Of a DNA stretch of 64,000 bases, positions 17,790 to 26,245 are shown in pieces. The first letter of the stretch is position 1. Each line of letters begins with the position of its first letter. A model generated the notes under the pieces. The model searched no databases, had not been told where the DNA came from, and was given only the letters and a program-made list of their open reading frames with translations. This DNA comes from Sphaerospermopsis torques-reginae ITEP-024 (GTDB taxonomy: Bacteria > Cyanobacteriota > Cyanobacteriia > Cyanobacteriales > Nostocaceae), in contig NZ_CP080598.1 of the NCBI RefSeq assembly GCF_019598945.1, positions 2,232,001-2,296,000 of the forward strand, read 5' to 3'. A program made the position numbers and the translations under genes.

Positions 17790-17993
17790 TTAATCTACGA
17801 CTCTAATTAAGCCTTTTTTTAAACCATCAAATACTTGATTGATTTGCATAATATGTGCGTCACTCAATCCTTCTTGGGCAAGAAGATTAGACATCATGAT
17901 ATGTTGATCTTGGCGTGTAATTCGGCGATTGGTAAATATGCGTTGCAAGATTGATTCTAAATTGCTGGGATCTGAATTATCTATAAATTGCAT
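17790..17993 (-). CDS. Small conserved cyanobacterial protein
   Basis: A 67-residue soluble helical protein: MQFIDNSDPSNLESILQRIF, NRRITRQDQHIMMSNLLAQ, then EGLSDAHIMQINQVFDGLKKGLIRVVD in pieces. The layout (helix, R-rich turn, helix) and the clean ATG suggest a real gene, with relatives among cyanobacterial hypothetical proteins as far as I can recall. No function can be assigned. It lies between ygfZ (same strand) and the divergent mtnP. Confidence 0.65.
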   Translation of the reverse strand: MQFIDNSDPSNLESILQRIFTNRRITRQDQHIMMSNLLAQEGLSDAHIMQINQVFDGLKKGLIRVVD

Positions 17994-18186
17994 ATTTCCA
18001 CCTTTTATTGATTTTCGATGCTAATTTATTCTAAAATATCAACTTTTGATCAAGTTTACATTCGTAGCCCTACGGAAACGCACAAAATTTAATCTAATTG
18101 CAAATTTGTAGCTTTAGGTTATTCATTTTTTCGGTAGAATAACTGAGAGTTTGCAAAGTTCACAGGTTTAACCCAGCTTAAAAAAT

Positions 18187-19062
18187 ATGGCAGTAGCAGA
18201 AATTGGAATTATTGGTGGCAGTGGTTTATACAAAATGGAAGCCCTGAAAGATGTGGAAGAATTAGAGGTAAATACACCTTTTGGCTCACCATCAGACGCA
18301 ATAATTCTAGGGACTCTGGATGGAACTAAAGTTGCCTTTTTGGCTCGTCATGGTCGTAATCATACGTTATTACCTTCTGAATTGCCCTTCCGTGCAAATA
18401 TCTATGCTATGAAGCAATTAGGAGTAAAATACTTAATTTCTGCTAGTGCAGTTGGTTCGTTGAAAGCAGAGGTAAAACCATTAGATATGGTAGTTCCAGA
18501 TCAGTTTATTGACAGAACTAAAAACCGTATTTCGACGTTTTTTGGTGAAGGAATTGTAGCGCATATTGCATTTGGTGATCCAATTTGTAAAAATTTGGCG
18601 GCTGTTTTAGCTGATGCGATCGCTTCTCTAAATTTACCTGATGTCACTCTTCACCGTGAAGGTACTTATGTCTGTATGGAAGGTCCTGCATTTTCCACCA
18701 AAGCTGAATCTAATCTTTATCGCAGTTGGGGTGCAACAATTATTGGGATGACAAATTTACCAGAAGCAAAGTTAGCCAGAGAAGCGGAAATTGCTTATGC
18801 AACTTTGGCTTTAGTTACAGATTATGATTGTTGGCATCCAGATCATGATAATGTCACAGTAGAGATGGTGATTGGTAATTTACAACGCAATGGGGTAAAT
18901 GCCCAAAAAGTAATTCAAGAAACTGTAAAGCGGCTCAGTGAAAACCCTCCTGCTAGTGATGCCCATTATGCTTTGAAATATGCGATTTTGACAAATTTAG
19001 CAAATGCACCAGCCGCAACTAAGGAGAAGTTAAGTTTGTTGTTGGAGAAGTACAACAGGTGA
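18187..19062 (+). CDS. mtnP: S-methyl-5'-thioadenosine phosphorylase
   Basis: A 291-residue purine-phosphorylase-family enzyme that splits methylthioadenosine into adenine and methylthioribose-1-phosphate for methionine salvage. Phosphate-site sequence [11 protein letters not shown] at the start, [22 protein letters not shown], the signature segment [23 protein letters not shown] and [16 protein letters not shown] are all present. The Asn/Asp choice for the base-binding region (LVTDYDCWH) indicates MTAP rather than guanosine phosphorylase. Its last codon and stop run into a GGTGACA array. Confidence 0.92.
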   Translation: MAVAEIGIIGGSGLYKMEALKDVEELEVNTPFGSPSDAIILGTLDGTKVAFLARHGRNHTLLPSELPFRANIYAMKQLGVKYLISASAVGSLKAEVKPLDMVVPDQFIDRTKNRISTFFGEGIVAHIAFGDPICKNLAAVLADAIASLNLPDVTLHREGTYVCMEGPAFSTKAESNLYRSWGATIIGMTNLPEAKLAREAEIAYATLALVTDYDCWHPDHDNVTVEMVIGNLQRNGVNAQKVIQETVKRLSENPPASDAHYALKYAILTNLANAPAATKEKLSLLLEKYNR

Positions 19063-19280
19063 CAGGTGACAGGTGACAGGTGACAGTAATAAGGGAATAG
19101 GGAACAGGGAACAGAAGGCAAAAGGCAAAAGCCAGGAGTCAGGAGTCAGGAGTCAGAATAATTTTAGATTTTAGATTTTAGATTTTAGATTGGAGTTGAC
19201 AGAAACAATCCAAAATCCAAAATCCTTTCTTTCATTGTATCCCCAGTCCCCAGTCCCCAGTCACCAGTCCCCAGTCACCT
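19057..19280. repeat. Dense repeat cluster including composite foldback element, copy B
   Basis: Between the convergent mtnP and caspase-like genes lie GGTGACA units (19057-19086), AGGAGTC units (19134-19156), a composite foldback element (19161-19225: ATTTTAG arm, core TTGACAGAAACAATCC, AAAATCC arm) and CCCCAGT units (about 19240-19275). No coding content. Confidence 0.8.
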
Positions 19281-21415
19281 CACACTACCTGAAAACTAAA
19301 ATTCAGACTTGCCCAATTATTCACATCTAATACATAAGAATCAGTAGTAGTTCCATTCATGTCAGCTTTAGCTTTACTAGCATTATGTAAATCTTGCAGT
19401 AAAGCTTGGGCAACTTCTAAAGCATTAAGCAACTGACTAATGGGCTGTTGATCAGCGGTGGGATACCTAGCGGTTGCCAAGGCCGCTAAAGTTTTCGTAA
19501 AAGGAGATGTACTAAAAATTAGTTGATGTTCACAAAACAAGGCTCGTGTAGGTAGCAACCAGCCAAAGTTAGGATCATTTTGGGGGAATTTCAGGGTTTG
19601 TCCTGGGGGAATGACTATTTCTTGCAGTTCGGGTTTGGTGTCAGAAACACTTGCTTCTGGGGACATCTGCCAAGGATAAAAAGCTATGGCACTTCTAGTA
19701 TTATTTAACCCCACCAGCATTACATAAATGGGGCGATCGCTCAAATTTTCTACCCGGTACTGCATCCTACTACCCACAGGAACTGTAGGAACAACTGTTC
19801 CTGGGGTGGTAAATGCTTTGTTAGTTGTAGTTTCCCCACTCAGATTGCGCCATGTTTGTCGCTGCATAACTACACGAGGCGAGATTTTGTTCATCATCTC
19901 CAAACTCGCTTTCACCGGTAAACGAGAAGAACCTTCATTTTCTGTCAGTCGCCATAACTTGGCAGCTAACAAGGTGGAAAATTTGGGTGTTAATCTTTGT
20001 ACTGCAACTTTAACTGCTTCTCCAATTTCTCCAGAAGTATTATTTATTAACTCACCACTGAGAGAAAAAAGGCCATAACGACTAGGAACATTTTGCACTT
20101 TACCAAATACGTAATCAGCGCCCTGATCTGCTGAGGCAATATTTATCATGCGGGTAATGGCTGCAAAGGCACTGGTAGCGTCTACACGCTCAATTCTTTC
20201 TAGTCCCGAATCTAAGGCCACTGTTAAATTAATATTGCGGGGTAAGACGCGCACCGCTTCTTGTACCAGTTGCCCAACTTGTAGAGATTTGCTATTTTCT
20301 TGACTAGATATCTGTGCTTTTGCAGTTAACCCAGTGCGCGACTTGAATATTAACTGTTCTCCAGTCGGCAAAGTCAATCTCGAATTAACACCATAGTATT
20401 GCCAAACGTGCGGGGGTATTCCTCCTAACCATAATTGTACTGTTTTACCATCCTCATCTTTAGCTTTCACTACTCCTTCGGCTGTAGTGCTTTCTATGGG
20501 AAAATTTTCAGCAATTAAAACACTTTGAGGATTTTTCTTCTCACTGAGTAACCCTGGTTGCTGTTCACTGCCCAGTTTGTACATGGAACTACTAGCATGA
20601 GAGAGAAGAATTTGTATTCTTGTAGCTGGAGTTGCTTCCCATAGATATTGGGTTAAAGCGTAGGTAAATAAACCCGCACTGAACCCAGAAAAAAAAGATT
20701 CTCCTGCTGGCTGCTCTGGTTGTGAAGTGGCTTTTAACACCATGACATTGTTAGGGACAGCGTTCTGTGTTTGCAGGTGGTTGAACAGATCCAGTTCTTT
20801 AAGTGCTAACTTTGCTGTTGATGGTTCTGGACGGGCGCGAAATCGCAAACCAGAGGGCTGTGATGTACTTTTAGCATAGTAGCTAGTATCTAATACTGCT
20901 GTTACTCGGTTGGTGGGGAGCGATCGCAATAATCCTAAAAGATTTTCTTCTAATAAATAGTTGACAAAATTAATATTTTGTGTATCTTCGTCAACTGGGA
21001 TCAGGGCATTCTGCACAGTTTCTGGGAAAGTACCCACTTTGACACGACTACCATAGCCGCTAAAGTGGAAAATCACCAGATCATCGGCTTTTGCTTGCTT
21101 GCCCAAGTGATCTAAAATAGCTGCCTCAATAAATTCTCTACTGGCTTGTTCTTCAGTTAAGGTGAGAATATCTGAAGTTGCAAAGCCAAAACGATGAATC
21201 AAAAGTTCTGTTTGTAATTCCACATCCGTCAGACAACCAGCAAGGGCGGGACTTTGTGGATATTGATTTATACCTATTAGCAATGCCAACTTGCGGCTAT
21301 TGGGTGCTGCTAAAGCTTGATAATAGCGATTTCCCAAAGTCAACCACTCAACTTCAGTTAAACCCAATAGTGCCAGTATCGAGCCAATTCTTTCTAAAAA
21401 CGCACGCCGTTTCAT
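19280..21415 (-). CDS. Caspase-like protein (orthocaspase) with both catalytic residues replaced
   Basis: A 711-residue secreted or periplasmic protein. It begins with a twin-arginine-like signal (MKRRAFLERIG, then a hydrophobic stretch to about residue 36). Residues about 41-330 form a C14 caspase-fold domain (LALLIGINQYPQSPALAGCL). Where active members have S-G-H-G and D-x-C, this protein has FHFSGYGSR (Tyr121) and VLDTSYYAKS (Ser178). Both His and Cys are lost, giving a 'YS' non-canonical type known from cyanobacteria. The C-terminal part, about 540-650 (VENLSDRPIYVMLVG, AIAFYPWQ), resembles DUF4384. A structural or regulatory role is more likely than proteolysis. Confidence 0.85.
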   Translation of the reverse strand: MKRRAFLERIGSILALLGLTEVEWLTLGNRYYQALAAPNSRKLALLIGINQYPQSPALAGCLTDVELQTELLIHRFGFATSDILTLTEEQASREFIEAAILDHLGKQAKADDLVIFHFSGYGSRVKVGTFPETVQNALIPVDEDTQNINFVNYLLEENLLGLLRSLPTNRVTAVLDTSYYAKSTSQPSGLRFRARPEPSTAKLALKELDLFNHLQTQNAVPNNVMVLKATSQPEQPAGESFFSGFSAGLFTYALTQYLWEATPATRIQILLSHASSSMYKLGSEQQPGLLSEKKNPQSVLIAENFPIESTTAEGVVKAKDEDGKTVQLWLGGIPPHVWQYYGVNSRLTLPTGEQLIFKSRTGLTAKAQISSQENSKSLQVGQLVQEAVRVLPRNINLTVALDSGLERIERVDATSAFAAITRMINIASADQGADYVFGKVQNVPSRYGLFSLSGELINNTSGEIGEAVKVAVQRLTPKFSTLLAAKLWRLTENEGSSRLPVKASLEMMNKISPRVVMQRQTWRNLSGETTTNKAFTTPGTVVPTVPVGSRMQYRVENLSDRPIYVMLVGLNNTRSAIAFYPWQMSPEASVSDTKPELQEIVIPPGQTLKFPQNDPNFGWLLPTRALFCEHQLIFSTSPFTKTLAALATARYPTADQQPISQLLNALEVAQALLQDLHNASKAKADMNGTTTDSYVLDVNNWASLNFSFQVV

Positions 21416-21515
21416 AAATTAGCTGTTAACCCTCAGTCGATAAAGTACAGCTTAAAGGGCTGAGGGCTAAAGAGTAAAGTTTGAAATTAGACTTTTTGCT
21501 ACTTTTTCAGTCTCT

Positions 21516-22700
21516 TTAAACCAAAGCTGGTTGTTGGATAGACATGGCCCGTGCTAACTCGGCTGCTACTTCAGGACGAGAAAATTCTGGTGGGGGTAAC
21601 TCACCACGACGCAACATTTCTCTAACTTTTGTTCCTGATAGGTGAACCCGTTCTTCTGGTTTACTGGGACTGGTTTTAGTTGTGGCCATTTGTTTGGTGC
21701 GGGTGCAGTAGAAAGCGTGTTCAAACTTCATTGGCACAATGCCCAATTCTTCAGGCGCAAATTCATCAAATATATATTGAGCGTCATAAGTGCCGTAGTA
21801 GTCACCTACTCCCGCATGATCTCGCCCAACTATAAAATGTGTACAGCCGTAATTTTTACGCACTAGAGCATGGAAAATCGCTTCCCTTGGTCCTGCATAA
21901 CGCATTGCCGCTGGGTTAATTGCTAGAATTACTCTATCTAAGGGGTAATAATGATCCATTAATATTTCATAACAACGCATCCTTACATCAGCAGCGATGT
22001 CATCTTCTTTGGTTGCGCCGACTAATGGGTGTAAAAATAGACCATCTACTGTTTCCAAGGCACATTTTTGAATGTACTCATGGGCGCGGTGGATGGGGTT
22101 ACGAGTTTGGAAACCAACGATAGTTTTCCAGCCTTTTTCTCTAAACATTTGCCGGGAAGCAGCGGGATCTATTTGGTAGGCGGGAAACTGGGGATGAGGA
22201 TCACGTTGCAATAACCAGATATCCCCAGCCAGATTCACAGAACCTTGGTTATATACTACCTGCACTCCAGGGTGTTTGGCTTCATCTGTGCGATATACAT
22301 TTACAGCTTCGCGTTTTTTGTCGTAAGTGTATTTTTCGCTTAGTTCTAAAACCCCAATGTACTCGCCATTGGGGTTATCCAAACGTACCAAACCACCTAC
22401 TTGGAGAGGGGCGGCAACTTCTTCTGTGACAGATAATGTAATGGGTATGGACCACACCACACCGTTAGCCAATCGCATCTCTGCTACTACGCGATTATAG
22501 TCAGCTTGGTTCATGAAACCAGTCAGCGGACTAAAACCACCGATCGCAATCATTTCTAGATCGGAAATGGCTCGCTCATCAAGGGTTACTCGTGGTAAAA
22601 ATTCAGCTTTAGAGAGAAATAATTCTTTTTGTTCTGATGAAGCAATTCTGTTAATTAACTCTCCGCCGTGGGGGGCGATCGCATCTGGTTGGTAACTCAA
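21516..22700 (-). CDS. sat: Sulfate adenylyltransferase (ATP sulfurylase)
   Basis: A 394-residue homo-oligomeric ATP sulfurylase that forms adenosine phosphosulfate from ATP and sulfate, the first step of sulfate assimilation. The ATP-binding [12 protein letters not shown] and HxGH-like VGRDHAGVG motifs and the N-terminal [11 protein letters not shown] are intact. No APS-kinase domain is attached. The start is a TTG at 22700 (LSYQPD, Met in the product), supported by an excellent Shine-Dalgarno sequence GGAAGGA six bases upstream and by the absence of a nearby ATG. Confidence 0.93.
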   Translation of the reverse strand: MSYQPDAIAPHGGELINRIASSEQKELFLSKAEFLPRVTLDERAISDLEMIAIGGFSPLTGFMNQADYNRVVAEMRLANGVVWSIPITLSVTEEVAAPLQVGGLVRLDNPNGEYIGVLELSEKYTYDKKREAVNVYRTDEAKHPGVQVVYNQGSVNLAGDIWLLQRDPHPQFPAYQIDPAASRQMFREKGWKTIVGFQTRNPIHRAHEYIQKCALETVDGLFLHPLVGATKEDDIAADVRMRCYEILMDHYYPLDRVILAINPAAMRYAGPREAIFHALVRKNYGCTHFIVGRDHAGVGDYYGTYDAQYIFDEFAPEELGIVPMKFEHAFYCTRTKQMATTKTSPSKPEERVHLSGTKVREMLRRGELPPPEFSRPEVAAELARAMSIQQPALV

Positions 22701-22849
22701 CGTGATTCCTTCCGTAATTTATAAATATTGTTATTGTTGCAATCTATGTACTAAGTTATCAAATTGTGGGTACTTTGTGTTACAACTTCACAAAAAAATT
22801 TTATATTGCCGGTCGGAAAGGGTGTGATTGTTGATTGGTAACTGGGGAC

Positions 22850-23068
22850 CTCACAGGGGTAGGTTTTTAATATTATCTGTTAAGGCAGGACCTGGAAGAC
22901 AAGGAGGTATTGTAGACAAGGAAGATTTTATACAAAAAATGGTCTGTTGAGCGTCGGTTTTTGTGACCAATTGTACATTATTTGCACGGGTTTCCTCCCT
23001 TGTCCACTGTTCTTCCTTGTCCCCCAAGTCTTGCCCTCACGACAATGTAAAATACCTACCCTTGTGAG
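22850..23068. mobile_element. 219-bp MITE, copy 1
   Basis: A 219-bp element with terminal inverted repeats CTCACAGGGGTAGGT / ACCTACCCTTGTGAG and extended imperfect complementarity further inside (GGCAGGAC-GGAAGACAAGG against CTTCCTTGTCCCCC-GTCTTGCC), so it folds back almost completely. A second copy of exactly the same length lies at 32658-32876, differing at about 15 positions by my count. Flanks here (ACTGGGGAC on both sides, offset by two bases) are consistent with a 9-11-bp target duplication in CCCCAGT-type repeat DNA. It carries no reading frame. Confidence 0.85.
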
Positions 23069-23333
23069 GGACTGGGGACTGGGAAAAATCTTTCCTTTAA
23101 TATTTAAACTTGTATAATGGGAAGGAGTATATTAGCTTCCCAATTTTCATGTAGTTACTATATTCAGATTTGATGTGTTTTAGTTTACTTGCCTGAACGG
23201 TTGCTTTAATCAATCTTATGTAGTACAATAGCATTCCAAAGATATAAATATTGCTTGCTCGAAGGAAGAGATTTAAGATAATTTTTATTACTAAGAATAG
23301 TTGCTGGAATTATCAAAATGGAAGGAAACAAGT

Positions 23334-23777
23334 ATGCTCAGTTGTCATGATGTTGCAAAGTATTTTCTATCTCAAGCAGATGAAGATGCTGGGGATTTAA
23401 TTTCTAATCTGAAACTACAAAAATTACTTTACTACGCACAAGGTTTTCATTTAGCACTGTATAACGAACCTTTGTTTCCTGAGTCTGTTGAGGCTTGGAT
23501 TCATGGACCAGTTGTACCGGAAGTTTATCATGAGTATAAAAACTTTGGTTCTAGTGCAATTCCCATTCCTGAAGATATTGATTTTTCGATATACGATAAA
23601 GAAACTGTAGATTTACTAGATGAAGTTTATAGCGTATATGGTCAATTTTCAGCTTGGAAATTGCGGAATATGACTCATAATGAAGAACCCTGGAAAGACA
23701 CAGATGTAAGTGGTGTTATTAGTCATGAATCTCTGAAAAAATATTTTAAAACTCAGCTTTTAGATGAAGATGAGTAA
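23334..23777 (+). CDS. Panacea/SocA-like domain protein, probable antitoxin
   Basis: A 147-residue protein with the Panacea (DUF4065, SocA-like) fold: MLSCHDVAKYFLSQ, then SNLKLQKLLYYAQGFHLALY, AWIHGPVVPEVYHEYK and SAWKLRNMTHNEEPWKD. These are the family's conserved helices and its HGPV motif. Panacea domains act as antitoxins for many unrelated toxins. ATG 23334 is preceded by AAGGA at a good distance. The 3' end overlaps the next gene by 14 bases, the usual antitoxin-toxin arrangement. Confidence 0.85.
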   Translation: MLSCHDVAKYFLSQADEDAGDLISNLKLQKLLYYAQGFHLALYNEPLFPESVEAWIHGPVVPEVYHEYKNFGSSAIPIPEDIDFSIYDKETVDLLDEVYSVYGQFSAWKLRNMTHNEEPWKDTDVSGVISHESLKKYFKTQLLDEDE

Positions 23778-24189
23778 GAAAAAAATTAAACAACCCCAAA
23801 AAGATAGGGGTAATAAACTAACAACTCCAAATGATCAACAAGAAATTTTTCCAGAAAAAGCTCCACCTGTATTTTCTCTCCGTTACCTAGAGGGTGAATA
23901 TTGTTTAACTAAGTGTGAGAAAGATGATCAGGTTGCATTTGCTTTAAAATTGCATAGACTGAGTAAATTAACTTGGAATGAAATACACTCACAAGGTAGA
24001 CACCAACTTGGTTATGAGAAAATTTCTAGGAATGCTATTAAAGCACCGATTCCCAAGTTCATTACAGAAGATGTAAATTTTATTGCTTTTCGCTTTTCTG
24101 GTATAAAAGCAATGGTAGGCTATAGAGATGGCGCTATATTTTATGTTATTTGGTTAGATAGAAATTTTACTCTTTACGATCATGGTTAA
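23764..24189 (+). CDS. Probable toxin partner of the Panacea protein
   Basis: A 141-residue protein whose start lies inside the Panacea gene (an alternative ATG is at 23770). The first 40 residues are basic and look disordered; the remainder forms a compact alpha/beta domain: YCLTKCEKDDQVAFALKLHR, LSKLTWNEIHSQGRHQLGYE, then FRFSGIKAMVGYRDGAIFYV and a closing WLDRNFTLYDHG. The ending with alternating strands and conserved R/H residues recalls RelE-fold ribonucleases. I cannot name a family; the toxin role rests on the gene overlap. Confidence 0.6.
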   Translation: MKMSKKKIKQPQKDRGNKLTTPNDQQEIFPEKAPPVFSLRYLEGEYCLTKCEKDDQVAFALKLHRLSKLTWNEIHSQGRHQLGYEKISRNAIKAPIPKFITEDVNFIAFRFSGIKAMVGYRDGAIFYVIWLDRNFTLYDHG

Positions 24190-24225
24190 TTACTGTTTGC
24201 AGATAGTCAATTTTTAATCTAATAA

Positions 24226-24828
24226 TTATACTACAAATACTTGTTTAGCTGTTAATTTTAAATCAGGAAAAATAGAAGAAACAAGTTGATCATGATTTTG
24301 AAACAACTGCTTTTCATACTCATCTCCTACTAACGTACAAATGGTAATAGTTGGTTGTTTGGGTTTACCAATATATTCTCTTCCACCAATACCTAAATAA
24401 TCTACAATCCAATATTCAGGTATACCCAATAAAGCGTAATCTTCCACTTTGCGGGCGTAGTCGTTTTGCCAATTTGTACTTACGACTTCTGCAATTAGTT
24501 TAATTGATTTTCCTGATGTAATTACAGGTTCATGTTGCCATAATGGTTCATTAATTAGTTGGGTTTGATCTAAGACAATGACATCAGGACGAAAAGCTGT
24601 TTCTGTTCCAAATAGTTTAATTAAACAGCGATGGGGAATAAAATATGGTAAATCTTTACGATCAATTTCTACATTCAGTTTTCGCCCAATAAATGATGAT
24701 ACCTGTTCATGGGGTCCTGTTGGTTCCATTTCGATTAATTCCCCATCAATGAGTTCGTAATTATTATTATCACCGTACTGAGTGATAAATTCATTAACTG
24801 TGATCAGTTTTGGGGGTGATTGTACCAT
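24226..24828 (-). CDS. Uma2-family (DUF820) putative endonuclease
   Basis: A 200-residue Uma2 protein. The nuclease-core residues show as ELIDGELIEMEP, AFRPDVIVLD (catalytic Asp), SIKLIAEVVSTNWQNDYARK (Glu with following basic residue) and DYALLGIPEYWIVDYLG. It has the length and order of the best-known Uma2 type. It converges with the Panacea pair and is separated by only 36 bases, so the two units end against each other. Confidence 0.88.
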   Translation of the reverse strand: MVQSPPKLITVNEFITQYGDNNNYELIDGELIEMEPTGPHEQVSSFIGRKLNVEIDRKDLPYFIPHRCLIKLFGTETAFRPDVIVLDQTQLINEPLWQHEPVITSGKSIKLIAEVVSTNWQNDYARKVEDYALLGIPEYWIVDYLGIGGREYIGKPKQPTITICTLVGDEYEKQLFQNHDQLVSSIFPDLKLTAKQVFVV

Positions 24829-24866
24829 AATTATTTTTCCCCATATTAGGTAAATGTTAATAACGT

Positions 24867-24995
24867 AAGTTGCTAGTTAAGGAAAATGTCAGAATCAGGA
24901 TATCCAGGATTTAAGGATTAACAGGATAATAAGAGTATTTTCATTAGCAATTACCTATTACCAATTACTAGCCTGAACTAAATAACTAGCAACTT
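24867..24995. repeat. Inverted-repeat element with internal CCAGGATTTAAGGATT repeat
   Basis: Perfect 13-bp inverted ends AAGTTGCTAGTTA / TAACTAGCAACTT. The interior contains a unit beginning GTCAGAATCAGGATATCCAGG and ending near ACAGGATAA (about 24887-24925) that recurs at 41614-41660 and 41680-41720. Confidence 0.65.
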
Positions 24996-25005
24996 GAGTT
25001 AATAA

Positions 25006-26061
25006 TTAACTAAACTGTTCAATTATTCCCCCACCTAATACCTTCTCCCCTTCATACCAAACCGCAGCTTGTCCTGGGGTGATGCTGAACTGAGGTTCAT
25101 CAAATACTAAGCGCACTCGGTCATTTTCTAAAGGTATCACTGTCACGGGTACAGGTTGGGAACGATAACGAATTTGCACTTCTGCACGGATGGGCGTTGC
25201 GGGTGCAGCAATGGATACCCAGTTTACCCGGTTGACTGTACATTCTCCTTGTGTTCCTTTGGTGCGATCGCCTACAACCACACGATTATTAACAGCATCT
25301 AATTCAATCACATACAAAGGTTCAGCCGCAGCAATTCCTAAGCCTTTTCGCTGACCTATGGTGTAATGATGGACACCATCATGTTGACCCAAAACCTTAC
25401 CAGTAGTATCCACAATATCACCGGGTTTTTGTGCTAAATATTTATCTAAAAATGCCCGCATTGAACCATTACTTTCCACCAAGCATAAATCCTGACTTTC
25501 TGGTTTATCGGCGGTTTTTAAACCATATTCGGCGGCTATTTTGCGGGTATCGCTTTTATTCAATTCTCCCAAAGGAAAGATAGAAGCCCCAAGTAAATCT
25601 TGAGACAAATCATACAAGAAATATGATTGATCCTTGTTGCGGTCTACAGCGCGTAATAATTGATAACGTCCAGTGGTTTCATCGTAAGTAATTCGCGCAT
25701 AATGACCGGTAGCTATATGATTACTTCCTAATTTTTCCCGTGCATATTCCACCATTGGTCCAAACTTCACTGTTTTGTTACATTGAGAACATGGCAGGGG
25801 AGTAATTCCCACACTGTAACCAGAGACTAAATAATCAACAATATTTGCTTGAAAGACATCCCGAATATCAACAATTTCGTGAGTAACGCCTAATTGTTCA
25901 CAAATACTAGCAGCGTCAATCATTCCTTCAGAGCAACATTGACCCTTACCTTTCATTAACCAAAGGGTCAAACCTATTACATCATAGCCCTGATTGTGTA
26001 AAATAGCGGCAGCTACAGAACTGTCAACACCACCGGAAAGACCAACGACAACTTTTTTCAT
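25006..26061 (-). CDS. mnmA: tRNA-specific 2-thiouridylase
   Basis: MnmA, 351 residues, puts sulfur on the wobble uridine 34 of tRNA-Lys, -Glu and -Gln, using ATP and sulfur relayed from a cysteine desulfurase. The PP-loop [14 protein letters not shown] is at the N-terminus. The two catalytic cysteines are visible in [14 protein letters not shown] and [11 protein letters not shown], and the tRNA-binding GQRKGLG follows. Length is standard. Divergent from nnrD with a 184-base spacer. Confidence 0.95.
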   Translation of the reverse strand: MKKVVVGLSGGVDSSVAAAILHNQGYDVIGLTLWLMKGKGQCCSEGMIDAASICEQLGVTHEIVDIRDVFQANIVDYLVSGYSVGITPLPCSQCNKTVKFGPMVEYAREKLGSNHIATGHYARITYDETTGRYQLLRAVDRNKDQSYFLYDLSQDLLGASIFPLGELNKSDTRKIAAEYGLKTADKPESQDLCLVESNGSMRAFLDKYLAQKPGDIVDTTGKVLGQHDGVHHYTIGQRKGLGIAAAEPLYVIELDAVNNRVVVGDRTKGTQGECTVNRVNWVSIAAPATPIRAEVQIRYRSQPVPVTVIPLENDRVRLVFDEPQFSITPGQAAVWYEGEKVLGGGIIEQFS

Positions 26062-26245
26062 AATTTACACTTTTAACAGTGTTTGCGACTGATTATTTTT
26101 AATAGAGGTTTTTGATTTCCGCACAAGGCAAATACTTTTATATCCTAGCATAAGTTGTGTAGGGTTTGACCCATCTCGGTAATTCCCTATTATCCTGATT
26201 AAAATAATGGCTAGTAGAAAATGTTGAAAAATCCTGTTTACAAAT

